NCBI GenBank assembly: GCA_028871575.1
Contig: JAGWMW010000003.1
Location: forward strand, 1 to 46,415
Reading direction: 5' to 3'
Length of the DNA stretch: 46,415 nt
DNA from: Burkholderiales bacterium
Lineage (GTDB): Bacteria; Pseudomonadota; Gammaproteobacteria; Burkholderiales; Burkholderiaceae_C
This document shows positions 17,673-25,496 of the stretch, piece by piece (position 1 is the first letter of the stretch; the number at the start of each line of letters is the position of its first letter). The notes beneath the pieces were generated by a model, which searched no databases, was not told the DNA's origin, and worked only from the letters and a program-made list of their open reading frames with translations. A program made the translations under genes and the position numbers.

Positions 17673-18926
17673 TCAGGCCTTCAGGCCGAGCTCGGCGCAG
17701 CTGCGCAGGTGGGTCTCGTCGGGCGGCTCGACCTCGAGCACGTTGAAGACGTCGTACTTGTCCTTCATGCCCTTGGACTTGCTCTCGACCACGATCACCG
17801 ACTGCACCGACTGGTGGTCGCAGCCGCGGTAGTACTGCGGACCCTTGTACCAGTCGTACTTCAGCTTCGCCAGCGCCGCGGCCACGCGGGTGGCGTCGGT
17901 GGCGTCGGCGTCCTTGACCGCCTGCAGCACGCTCTGGATGCCGGCCCAGCCCAGCGCGCCGTAGTCCGAGGGCACGGCACCGGCGTAGGCGGCGCGGAAG
18001 GCGTCGTTGAACTTCTTCGCGCTGGGGATGCGGTCTTCCAGGCCCCAGTAGTACGAGGTGCCGCCCAGGATGCCCTCGAAGGCGTCGGCGCCGCCGGCCT
18101 GGCGGGCCGTGTACAGCAGCACCGGCGTGATGATCTTGGTCGTGGCCTTGATGCCGAAGTCGGTGGCCTGCTTGGCGCTGTTGACGAGGTCGCGGCCGAA
18201 GTTGCACAGCACCAGGATGTCGGGCTTGAGCGACTGGATGCGCGGCAGGAAGGCCGAGTAGTCGGCCGTGCCCAGCGGGTGGCGGATGTCGGCCAGGGTC
18301 TGCATGCCGTACGCCTGCCCGGCGCGCTCGAAGCCGCGCACCATCTCCTGCCCGTAGGCGTAGTCGGCCGTCAGGTAGACCACCTTCTTGCCGAACTTCG
18401 GGAAGGCGTAGCGCGCCACGGCGCCGGCCGTCATGTGCGGGTTCAGCGCCTCGTGGAAGGTGTAGGGGCCGGCGTCCTTGGCCTCGTTGATGGCGTCGGA
18501 CTGGCTGATGCTGTTGAACAGCACCTTGCGCTCGCGCGTGACGGCGTTGATCGACAGCTGCGTGGCCGCCGACAGCGAGCCCACGATGAGCTGCACCTTG
18601 TCCTTCTCGATCAGCTCCAGCGTGCGCGTGGCGGCCTCGCCCGGGTTGAGCTTGTCGTCGCGCACCAGCAGCTCGGCCATCTGCCCCTTGTGGCCGCCGG
18701 CGGCGTTCCACTGCTTGACCGCGAGCTCGGCCGCGCGCACCTGGTCCTGCGCCTCGGCCGAGAACGGGCCGGTCAGCGGCGTGGGGAAGCCGATCTTGAT
18801 CGTCGCGGCCTGGGCACGCGCGATGTTGAACAGGGCCGGCGCAGCCGCCAGGCCGGCGCCGGCGGCGCCCAGGGCGATCAGGCGGCGGCGGCCGGGGTTG
18901 CGGGGGGTCAGCGGGGTGAGGCTCAT
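17673..18926 (-). CDS. ABC transporter substrate-binding protein (Peripl_BP_6/LivK-like)
   Basis: The 417-residue protein begins at ATG 18924-18926, 11 bp after an AAGGAGA ribosome binding site; longer in-frame extensions upstream run into the next gene and are rejected. The N-terminus is a twin-arginine-like signal (GRRRLIALGAAGAGLAAAP, residues 12-30), so export through Tat is likely. The mature domain starts TIKIGFPTPLTGPFSAEAQDQ and has the type-I periplasmic-binding fold: VQLIVGSLSAATQLSINAVT, KKVVYLTADYAYGQEMVRGFERA and LKPDILVLCNFGRDLVNSAKQA. This subgroup includes many binding proteins for aromatic acids, amides and similar organic solutes, not only branched-chain amino acids. It sits between the catabolic enzymes and the importer genes, so the ligand is probably the pathway substrate. 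Confidence 0.93.
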   Translation of the reverse strand: MSLTPLTPRNPGRRRLIALGAAGAGLAAAPALFNIARAQAATIKIGFPTPLTGPFSAEAQDQVRAAELAVKQWNAAGGHKGQMAELLVRDDKLNPGEAATRTLELIEKDKVQLIVGSLSAATQLSINAVTRERKVLFNSISQSDAINEAKDAGPYTFHEALNPHMTAGAVARYAFPKFGKKVVYLTADYAYGQEMVRGFERAGQAYGMQTLADIRHPLGTADYSAFLPRIQSLKPDILVLCNFGRDLVNSAKQATDFGIKATTKIITPVLLYTARQAGGADAFEGILGGTSYYWGLEDRIPSAKKFNDAFRAAYAGAVPSDYGALGWAGIQSVLQAVKDADATDATRVAAALAKLKYDWYKGPQYYRGCDHQSVQSVIVVESKSKGMKDKYDVFNVLEVEPPDETHLRSCAELGLKA

Positions 18927-18967
18927 CGGGCAGGTCTCCTTCAGGGTGGGGGCCGGGTCCGCGGCGC

Positions 18968-20218
18968 TCAGGGCGCGGCCGTGGCTTCGGGGGTGGAACG
19001 CTCGGATTCGGGGTCGAACAGGCGCGGGTCGATGGCGGTCTGGCGCAGCACGGCCTCGGCGCTGCGCTCGTGCGGGTGCCGGGACGGCGCCCCGCCGCGC
19101 GCCTGCAGGTAGGCGCCGAGCCGGCGGCTGCGCTCGACCACGGCCGCGCCGGCGGCCAGGCGCCGCGCCTCGTAGCGGGCCAGCGCGGCGGGCGTGGCCC
19201 CGAGCGCGGCGATGCTCTCGGCCAGCGCCAGGGCGTCGTCGCCGGCCTTGGTCACGCCCAGGCCCACGTGCGGCCGGGCCACCATGGCGGCGTCGCCCAG
19301 CAGCGCCACGCGCCCCCAGGCCATGCGCGGCGAGACCAGGTCGACGATGGGCTGCACGAAAGGCTGCGCCGTCTTCTCGACGATCTCGGCGAACTGCGGC
19401 GCCAGGCGCTCGCGCGCGGCGGCCCGCATGGCCGCGATCTGGCGCCACGACACCTGCTGCGGCGCGATGCCCTCGGGGTGGTGCAGGCCGTCGGCATCGG
19501 TCAGCAGCGCGGCGAGCTCGGGGCCTGCGGCCGCGGGCCGGTACCAGACGAAGTTCCAGGCCCGCTCGCCCGCGCCCGCACGCACGCCACCGCCACCGCC
19601 GGCCACCGGGTAGCCCAGCATCTGCTCGCCCTCGGGCAGGCCGAAGCCGAAGTGCCCGAACAGGGTCTGGCGCGTGTGCCGCGACAGGCAGCCCTCGTCG
19701 CACAGGCCGCGCCAGGCGACGTAGCCGGCATAGGCGGGCTGCACCGCCGGCGCGAGCTGCGCGCGCACGGTCGAGCGCAGGCCGTCGGCGGCGACCAGCA
19801 GATCGGCCTGCAGCGACTGTCCGTCGGCCAGCCGCGCCGTCACGCCCGGCTCGCCCTGCTCGACGGCCGCCACCGGCGCGCCGAACCGGCAGCGGCCGGC
19901 CGGCAGCGCCTGCAGCAGCAGCTCGTACAGCCGGCCCCAGGAGGCGAGCACCTGCGGGTAGTCCCAGCGGCACAGGACCTGGCCCTGCGGGTCCAGCGCC
20001 ACGCGCGAGCCCACGGCCACGCCCAGCGGCGCCTCGGCCGCCACGCCGGCCGCGTGCAGCGCGGTGCGCAGGCTGTCGTGGGTGACGATGCCGGCGCCGC
20101 GGCCCGACAGCGAATGCCGCGAGCGCTCGAGCAGCTGCACCTCGTGGCCGGCGCGCAGCAGCAGGTTGGCGGCCATCAGGCCCCCGAGCGAGCCGCCGAC
20201 GACGAGGATGCGCGCCAT
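18968..20218 (-). CDS. FAD-dependent monooxygenase resembling 2,6-dihydroxypyridine 3-monooxygenase
   Basis: This 416-residue class A flavin monooxygenase has the N-terminal dinucleotide-binding motif VVGGSLGGLMAANLLLRAG (6-24), the DG motif AADGLRSTVR (143-152) and the GD motif LLGDAAMVARPHVGLG (306-321). Between these, YAGYVAWRGLCD (163-174), WNFVWYRPAAAGPELAALLTDADG (221-244) and the GLGVTKAGDDALALAE stretch resemble, from memory, the 2,6-dihydroxypyridine 3-hydroxylase of nicotine degradation (DHPH family), which hydroxylates a dihydroxylated pyridine using NADH and oxygen. This is family-level similarity; the true substrate may be another hydroxylated N-heterocycle or aromatic. It is a soluble cytoplasmic enzyme. 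The gene follows the VOC gene by 13 bp and precedes the binding-protein gene by 41 bp, so they share one transcript. Confidence 0.85.
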   Translation of the reverse strand: MARILVVGGSLGGLMAANLLLRAGHEVQLLERSRHSLSGRGAGIVTHDSLRTALHAAGVAAEAPLGVAVGSRVALDPQGQVLCRWDYPQVLASWGRLYELLLQALPAGRCRFGAPVAAVEQGEPGVTARLADGQSLQADLLVAADGLRSTVRAQLAPAVQPAYAGYVAWRGLCDEGCLSRHTRQTLFGHFGFGLPEGEQMLGYPVAGGGGGVRAGAGERAWNFVWYRPAAAGPELAALLTDADGLHHPEGIAPQQVSWRQIAAMRAAARERLAPQFAEIVEKTAQPFVQPIVDLVSPRMAWGRVALLGDAAMVARPHVGLGVTKAGDDALALAESIAALGATPAALARYEARRLAAGAAVVERSRRLGAYLQARGGAPSRHPHERSAEAVLRQTAIDPRLFDPESERSTPEATAAP

Positions 20219-20231
20219 GCCCTGGGCCGGA

Positions 20232-20672
20232 TCAGGCCGGGGCCTGCTCGTCGGCCGGGAAGTTCAGCTCGACGACGACGCCGTTGGGGTCGTCGACGAA
20301 GACCTGGTGCAGCCCCAGCAGCGGCACCGTGCGCTCGCGCAAGGCCAGGCCGGCCGCGGCCAGCCGCGCGCGCAGGGCCGCCAGGCCGGTGGCGAAGAAG
20401 GCCACGTGGTCGACCACGCCGGTGCCCTGCAGCAGCTTCTCGTCGCGGTCGCCGAGGTAGCCCGCCAGGCCCTCGGGGCGGCTGCGGTCGACGCCGATGA
20501 TGTGCACGACGGCGTTGGCGGCCCGCGCGGTGTCGCCGGCATACAGCCACAGCCCGGGGAAGGGGAAGGGCGGCCGCGGCCCCACCTGCAGGCCCAGCAG
20601 GCCGGCGTAGAAGCGCTCGCAGGCGGCCAGGTCGGCGCTGCGGATCGAGACATGGTTGAGCGAGATCGGCAT
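20232..20672 (-). CDS. VOC-superfamily protein (glyoxalase/dioxygenase fold)
   Basis: The 146-residue protein has two beta-alpha-beta-beta-beta modules: module 1 LNHVSIRSADLAACERFYAGLLGLQVG with His7, and module 2 VDHVAFFATGLAALRARLAAAGL with His near residue 88, ending VFVDDPNGVVVELNFP with a conserved Glu near residue 135. These are the usual metal-ligand positions of VOC enzymes such as glyoxalase I, fosfomycin-resistance proteins and extradiol dioxygenases. At this size the active protein would be a dimer. Between the TetR gene and the flavin monooxygenase gene it probably acts in the same pathway, perhaps on the hydroxylated product, but ring cleavage is only one possibility. Confidence 0.85.
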   Translation of the reverse strand: MPISLNHVSIRSADLAACERFYAGLLGLQVGPRPPFPFPGLWLYAGDTARAANAVVHIIGVDRSRPEGLAGYLGDRDEKLLQGTGVVDHVAFFATGLAALRARLAAAGLALRERTVPLLGLHQVFVDDPNGVVVELNFPADEQAPA

Positions 20673-20687
20673 TGCGGGGCTCCGGTG

Positions 20688-21464
20688 TCAGGCCGCGGCG
20701 GGCAGCCGTGCCGGCGGCGCCATCACCAGCGGCATCTGCACCAGCAGGCCCTGCACGCGGTCGGCGATGTAGGTGTCGATCAGGGCCGCGTCGCCGGCGC
20801 CGGCGTAGGGCTGCTGGTAGACCAGCGGCCAGATGCCCAGGTGGTAGATGAGCCCGCCGTGGAAGGCCATCAGCAGCGCTTCCTCGCGCGGCGTGGCGCG
20901 CGCGCGCGAGCGGCTGCCGGCGCCGCGGCGCGCCTCGCGCAGCAGGCGCGGGAACAGCTTCTCGCGCACGAGGGCGAAGTAGCGGTTGGGGATCAGCCCG
21001 TCGCTCAGGCCCGAGTGCACCAGGATGCGCAGCCACACCGGCGTGAGGATGGCGGCCAGGTACTCGCGGTAGAAGGCGTGCAGCTTGGCCGCCGGCGGCC
21101 GCGCGGCGTCGTCGAGCAGGGCCTCCCAGCGCGGCTCCCAGCGGCCGGCGATGGTCTGCTCGTACACGCGCTCGATCAGGGCCCGCTTGGTGGGGAAGTA
21201 GTGGTAGAGCAGGGTGTGGGCGATGCCGAGCTCGCCGGCGAGCTCGCGCATCTGCGCCTCCAGGCCGCGGCGGGCGAAGAACTCGGCCGCGCCCTCGACG
21301 ATCTGCTGCTCGCGCACGCGGGCGTCGAGCCGGCGCCGGGGCGCGGCCGGCGCCGAGGCCGGCATGACGCCAGCGGCCGAGGTCGGCATGGCGCCAGCAG
21401 CCGAGGTCGGCAAAGAGCCTGCGGCCGAGGTCGGCCGGGGGCGGGTTTGTGCGGTATTGACCAT
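20688..21464 (-). CDS. TetR/AcrR-family regulator with repetitive N-terminal arm
   Basis: From the ATG at 21462-21464 the protein has 258 residues; an upstream GTG at 21518 would add 18. A low-complexity arm of eight-residue repeats (PTSAAGxx) precedes the HTH domain (RRRLDARVREQQIVEGAAEFFARRGLEAQMRELAGELGIAHTLLYHYFPTKRALIERVYEQ), which has the TetR recognition pattern LLYHYFPTK. The C-terminal helical ligand domain follows. The gene is divergent from the Mo-hydroxylase genes and first in the leftward unit, and an imperfect 16-bp inverted repeat covers its start. It is probably a local repressor responding to the pathway substrate and controlling both arms (inference). I prefer the shorter start because the longer one would put the operator inside the gene. 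Confidence 0.85.
   Translation of the reverse strand: MVNTAQTRPRPTSAAGSLPTSAAGAMPTSAAGVMPASAPAAPRRRLDARVREQQIVEGAAEFFARRGLEAQMRELAGELGIAHTLLYHYFPTKRALIERVYEQTIAGRWEPRWEALLDDAARPPAAKLHAFYREYLAAILTPVWLRILVHSGLSDGLIPNRYFALVREKLFPRLLREARRGAGSRSRARATPREEALLMAFHGGLIYHLGIWPLVYQQPYAGAGDAALIDTYIADRVQGLLVQMPLVMAPPARLPAAA
21352..21434 (-). repeat. 24-bp tandem repeat encoding the TetR N-terminal arm
   Basis: Three full units begin at 21352, 21376 and 21400, and a partial one at 21424. Each starts GCCGAGGYCGG on the plus strand. They encode eight-residue repeats PTSAAG followed by two variable residues. The period is a multiple of three, so copy-number change would keep the TetR frame. Confidence 0.8.
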
Positions 21465-21501
21465 CTGCTCAACTCTGCTGAAATTGTTGAGCGCATGGTC
21501 A
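21457..21501. promoter_or_regulatory. Imperfect inverted repeat, candidate TetR operator
   Basis: The left arm TGACCATCTGCTCAAC (21458-21473) and right arm GTTGAGCGCATGGTCA (21486-21501) pair at 14 of 16 positions around a 12-base A+T-rich centre. The element overlaps the TetR start codon and lies about 50 bp before the first Mo-hydroxylase gene, the position expected for a repressor controlling both divergent arms and itself. Confidence 0.6.
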
Positions 21502-21550
21502 GCAAGCCGCATCCCCACAAACCCTGGCGAGCCCGCAGCGGCCCCCGGCG

Positions 21551-22405
21551 ATGAAGTCGGCCGCGTTCGACTACGTGCGCGCCGGCACGCTGCCGCAGGT
21601 GTTCGAGCTGCTGGCCCGCCACGGCGACGGCGCGCGGCTGCTGGCCGGCGGGCAGACCCTGCTGGCCACGCTGGCGATGCGGCTGTCGCAGCCCTCGATG
21701 CTGATCGACATCAACGGCCTCGAGGCCCTGCGCGGCATCGAGCTGCGCGAGGGCCGGCTGCGCATCGGCGCCCTGGTGCGGCATGCCGAGATCGAGGAGT
21801 CGCCGCTGGTGGCGCGGCACGCGCCGCTGCTGGCGCAGGCGGCGCCGCACATCGCGCACCGGGCCATCCGCAACCTGGGCACCTTCGGCGGCGCGCTGGC
21901 CTACGCCGACCCCGCGGCCGAATGGCCGGCCTGCGTGCTGGCGCTGGGCGGCACGCTGGTGCTGCAGGGCGCGGCCGGCGAGCGCCGCGTGGCCGCGGCC
22001 GACTTCTTCCAGGGCCTGTACACCACCGCGCTGCGCGAGGGCGAGCTGCTGGCGGCCTGCGAGCTGCCGCCGGCCGAGGCCGACGAGCGGCAGGATTTCA
22101 GCGAACTCGCGCGCCGCCACGGCGACTACGCCGTGGCCGGACTGGCGGCCCGCGCACGCCGCCGCGGCGACACGCTGCACGAGGTGCGGCTGGTCTTCCT
22201 CAGCCTGGGCGACCGGCCGCTGCGCGCCCCGGCCACCGAGGCCGCGCTGCAGGCCGGCCCGCTGTCGGCCGCGCGCATCGACGCGGCCGGCACCGTGCTG
22301 CGCGCCGAGCTCGCCCCCTATGCCGACCTCACCCACTCGGCCGCCACCAAGACGCAGCTGGCCGCGACGCTGCTCGAGCGCGCGCTGCCGCGCCTGATGG
22401 CCTGA
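21551..22405 (+). CDS. Molybdenum hydroxylase FAD-binding subunit (CoxM/KdhA type)
   Basis: This 284-residue medium subunit of the xanthine dehydrogenase family carries the FAD pyrophosphate-binding loop LLAGGQTLLATL (30-41) and the second FAD motif AIRNLGTFGGALAYADPAAEWPA (105-127). The CO_deh_flav_C domain occupies about 180-280. It passes electrons from the Fe-S subunit to an acceptor. It is the first of three genes in the order FAD, Fe-S, Mo, with 13 bp to the next gene, and is divergent from the TetR gene. The separate-subunit arrangement is that of bacterial carbon monoxide, nicotine, isoquinoline- and quinoline-type hydroxylases rather than fused eukaryotic xanthine dehydrogenases. Confidence 0.94.
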   Translation: MKSAAFDYVRAGTLPQVFELLARHGDGARLLAGGQTLLATLAMRLSQPSMLIDINGLEALRGIELREGRLRIGALVRHAEIEESPLVARHAPLLAQAAPHIAHRAIRNLGTFGGALAYADPAAEWPACVLALGGTLVLQGAAGERRVAAADFFQGLYTTALREGELLAACELPPAEADERQDFSELARRHGDYAVAGLAARARRRGDTLHEVRLVFLSLGDRPLRAPATEAALQAGPLSAARIDAAGTVLRAELAPYADLTHSAATKTQLAATLLERALPRLMA

Positions 22406-22418
22406 AGGGCCCGCCGCC

Positions 22419-22937
22419 ATGACCACCCCCACCGACGCCCCGACCCGCCGCCTGCACGTCGAAGTGAACGGCACGCCGCTGGTGCGCGAGGTCGAGTGCC
22501 GCAAGCACCTGGTCGACTTCCTGCGCGAGGACTGCGGCCTGAAGGGCTCGCACCTGGGCTGCGAGCACGGGATCTGCGGCGCCTGCACGGTGCGGCTGGA
22601 CGGCGCGATCGTGCGCGGCTGCCTGGTGCTGGCCGCGCAGGCCGACGGCCGGCGCGTGGAGACGGTGGAGACGCCCACGCCCTCGCCGCGGCTGAAGGCG
22701 CTGCAGGACGCCTTCGTCGAGCACAACGCGCTGCAGTGCGGCTACTGCACGCCGGGCATGCTGATGGCCGCGCTCGACCTGGTCGAGCGCCGGCCCGGGG
22801 CCGACCGGGCGCAGGTGCGCGCCTGGATGAGCGGCAACTACTGCCGCTGCACCGGCTACCACGCCATCGTCGACGCGGTGTGTGCGGTGCTGGCGCAGCA
22901 GGCGGCGGGCCGCTTTGCCGGCGAGGCCGCGCCATGA
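22419..22937 (+). CDS. Molybdenum hydroxylase [2Fe-2S] subunit
   Basis: This 172-residue small subunit binds two [2Fe-2S] clusters. The N-terminal plant-ferredoxin-type cluster uses Cys48, Cys53, Cys56 and Cys68 (GCEHGICGACTVRLDG). The C-terminal helical cluster uses Cys107, Cys110, Cys142 and Cys144 (QCGYCTPGM and NYCRCTGYHAI). All eight ligands are present. It carries electrons from the Mo site to FAD. Its stop overlaps the start of the large-subunit gene by four bases (ATGA), indicating translational coupling. Confidence 0.96.
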   Translation: MTTPTDAPTRRLHVEVNGTPLVREVECRKHLVDFLREDCGLKGSHLGCEHGICGACTVRLDGAIVRGCLVLAAQADGRRVETVETPTPSPRLKALQDAFVEHNALQCGYCTPGMLMAALDLVERRPGADRAQVRAWMSGNYCRCTGYHAIVDAVCAVLAQQAAGRFAGEAAP

Positions 22938-25345
22938 ACCACCCCGCCGAGCGCCCGAACCGGCGCGACCTCGGCAGCGAGCTGCCCGCCGTCACCGAGG
23001 ACCAGCGCCACATCGGCGTGGCCTTCCCGCGCGAGCGCGTGCGCCGCCTCACCGAGGGCCGCGGCCAGTACATCGACGACCTCGAGCTGCCGCGGATGGC
23101 GCATGTGGTGTTCTGGCGCAGCCCGGTGGCCCACATGCGCATCCGGCGCATCGAGCGCGCCGCCGCGCAGGCGCTGCCCGGCGTGCTCGCGGTGGTGGTG
23201 GGCGCCGAGATCGCCGCCCTGTGCAAGCCCTGGGTGGCGACGCTGGCGCACCTGGCCGGCATCAAGAGCGCGCCGCAGTACCCGCTGGCGATCGATCGCG
23301 CCACCTGGCAGGGCGAGCCGGTGGTGGCGGTGGTGGCCGAGACGCGGGCCCGCGCCGAGGACGCCCTGGCGCTGCTCGACGTCGAGTGGGCCGAGCTGCC
23401 CGCGGTGCTCGACACCGCCACCGCGCTGGCCAGCGACACGCCGCTGATCCACCCCGAGCTGGGCGACAACCTGTGCTTCGAGCGCCGGCTCGACACCGGC
23501 GGCGTGGACGAGGCCTTCGCCCGCGCCGACGCGGTGTTCGAGGAGACCTACGAGTTCGGCCGCCACACCGGCGTGACGCTGGAGCCGCGCTGCCAGATCG
23601 CCGACTGGAACCCGGGCGAGGCCCGGCTGACCGTCCACCACTCGCAGCAGGCGCCGCACATGATGCAGGACCTGTACTGCCGCCAGTTCGGGCTGCAGGA
23701 GACGCAGGTGCGCGTGATCTGCCGCGACGTGGGCGGCAGCTTCGGCATCAAGGTCCACGCCTACCCCGACGACTTCGCCACCGTGGCGCTGGCCATGATG
23801 CTGGGCCGGCCGGTCAAGTTCGTCGCCGACCGGCTCGAGAGCTTCGTCAGCGACATCCACGCCCGCGAGCACCGCATCCGGGCCCGCATCGCGGCCGCGG
23901 CGAGCGGCGAGATCCTGGCCTTCGAGATCGACGACCTCACCGGCATCGGCCCCTACTCGATGTTCCCGCGCACCAGCGGCATCGAGGGCAACCAGGTGGT
24001 CAACCTCACCGGCGGGCCCTACCGGCACCGGGCCTACCGCGCGGCGCTGAAGGTGGTGTTCCAGAACAAGGTGCCGATGTGCCAGTACCGCGGCGTGGGC
24101 CACCCGATCGCCTGCGCCGTGACCGAGGCGCTGGTCGACGGCGTCGCGGCGCAGCTGGGCATCGACCCGTTGGCGATCCGCGAGGCCAACGTGATCCCCG
24201 ACGATGCCTACCCCGCCACCGGCGCCTCGGGCATCCGGCTCGAGCAGTTGTCGCACCAAGCCTGCCTGCGCGAGGCCAAGCGGCTCGTCGACTACGACGC
24301 CCTGCGCGCCGAGCAGGCCGCGCTGCGCGCGCGCGGCATCTACCGCGGCATCGGCATCGCGGCGCTGATCGAGCTGACGAACCCGAGCGCGGCCTTCTAC
24401 GGCGTGGGCGGCGCGCGCATCGCCAGCCAGGACGGCGCCACGCTGCGGCTGGAGCCCGGCGGCGGGGTCACCGTGCTGGCCAGCGTGGGCGAGCAGGGCC
24501 AGGGCGCCGAGGCCATCTTCGCCCAGATCGCGGCCGACGCCGTCGGCGTGGGCCTGGACCGCGTGCGCGTGCTCACCGGCGACACCGACACCGTGCCGTA
24601 CGGCGGCGGCACCTGGGCCAGCCGCGGCGCCGGCATCGGCGGCGAGGCGGTGCTGCAGGCGGGCCTGGCGCTGCGCGCCAACCTCGTGGCCACCGCGGCG
24701 GCGATCCTGCAGTGCGAGGCCGGCACCCTGGCGCTGCGGCGCGGGGCGGTGGTCGACGCGCAGACCGGGGCCGAGCGGCTGGCGCTGGCCGAGCTGGGCC
24801 GCATCGCCTACTTCCGCAGCGACACCCTGCCCCGCGGCTTCACGCCCGAGCTGATGGTCACGCGCCACTACGCGCAGCGCGACTACCCCTTCATCTTCAC
24901 CAACGGCGTGCAGGTCAGCCACGTCGAGGTCGACGTCGACACTGGCTTCGTCAGGCTGCTCAAGCACTGGGCGGTGGAAGACTGCGGCCGCGTCGTCAAC
25001 CCGCTGCTGGTGGACGAGCAGATGCGCGGCGCCATCGTGCAGGGCATCGGCGGCGCGCTGTTCGAGGAATGCCTGTACGACACCGACGGCACGCTGCGCA
25101 ACGGCAACCTGGCCGACTACCTGGTGCCGATGGCCGGCGAGATGCCCGACATCGAGATCGCGCATGTGCAGACGCCCACCCGCAGCAGCGCGCTCGGCGC
25201 CAAGGGCGCCGGCGAGGCCGGCACCGCCGGCGCCCCGGCCGCGGTGATGAACGCCATCAACGACGCGCTGACCCCCTTCAAGGCCCGCGTGGCCTCGCAG
25301 CCGATCACGCCCGAGAAGATCCTGCGGGCGCTGGGCAAGGTCTGA
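22934..25345 (+). CDS. Molybdenum hydroxylase large (Mo-cofactor) subunit
   Basis: This 803-residue catalytic subunit starts at ATG 22934, inside the ATGA overlap with the Fe-S gene. It has the N-terminal a/b-hammerhead domain (RLTEGRGQYIDDL at 38-50), the Mo-cofactor motifs GGSFGIK (267-273) and QGQGAEA (521-527), and the catalytic glutamate motif GAKGAGEAGT (755-764, Glu761), which is the base in this family. The substrate-pocket segment is YRGVGHP (385-391) instead of the AYRCSFR loop of CO dehydrogenase, so a CO oxidiser is excluded. The enzyme is expected to hydroxylate a carbon next to a ring nitrogen using water. With XdhC, the DHPH-like monooxygenase and a HAAT importer next door, an N-heteroaromatic substrate is the best inference. 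Confidence 0.94.
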   Translation: MNHPAERPNRRDLGSELPAVTEDQRHIGVAFPRERVRRLTEGRGQYIDDLELPRMAHVVFWRSPVAHMRIRRIERAAAQALPGVLAVVVGAEIAALCKPWVATLAHLAGIKSAPQYPLAIDRATWQGEPVVAVVAETRARAEDALALLDVEWAELPAVLDTATALASDTPLIHPELGDNLCFERRLDTGGVDEAFARADAVFEETYEFGRHTGVTLEPRCQIADWNPGEARLTVHHSQQAPHMMQDLYCRQFGLQETQVRVICRDVGGSFGIKVHAYPDDFATVALAMMLGRPVKFVADRLESFVSDIHAREHRIRARIAAAASGEILAFEIDDLTGIGPYSMFPRTSGIEGNQVVNLTGGPYRHRAYRAALKVVFQNKVPMCQYRGVGHPIACAVTEALVDGVAAQLGIDPLAIREANVIPDDAYPATGASGIRLEQLSHQACLREAKRLVDYDALRAEQAALRARGIYRGIGIAALIELTNPSAAFYGVGGARIASQDGATLRLEPGGGVTVLASVGEQGQGAEAIFAQIAADAVGVGLDRVRVLTGDTDTVPYGGGTWASRGAGIGGEAVLQAGLALRANLVATAAAILQCEAGTLALRRGAVVDAQTGAERLALAELGRIAYFRSDTLPRGFTPELMVTRHYAQRDYPFIFTNGVQVSHVEVDVDTGFVRLLKHWAVEDCGRVVNPLLVDEQMRGAIVQGIGGALFEECLYDTDGTLRNGNLADYLVPMAGEMPDIEIAHVQTPTRSSALGAKGAGEAGTAGAPAAVMNAINDALTPFKARVASQPITPEKILRALGKV

Positions 25346-25496
25346 AGCCACGGCCCCCTAGCTTGGGTGCGCCGGCCGCCGAGCAGGCTCGCCTCGTTCT
25401 GGGTGGAGGTCGCTACATTGGGCCAAAGGCCTTGCGACCCGCGTCGACCTCGGCGTCCCGGTCCCTGCACAGGCCCCAAGGTGCGAGGGAGGCGAC

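Noticed and set aside
17673-19973. 766-codon reading of the binding-protein gene with a long N-terminal extension
   Set aside because: The extension overlaps the flavin monooxygenase gene in another frame; a clear ribosome binding site and Tat-like signal mark the start at 18926.
22934-25345. Large subunit as carbon monoxide dehydrogenase CoxL
   Set aside because: The AYRCSFR active-site loop of CoxL is absent; the matching segment is YRGVGHP, and no CoxD/E/F genes lie nearby.
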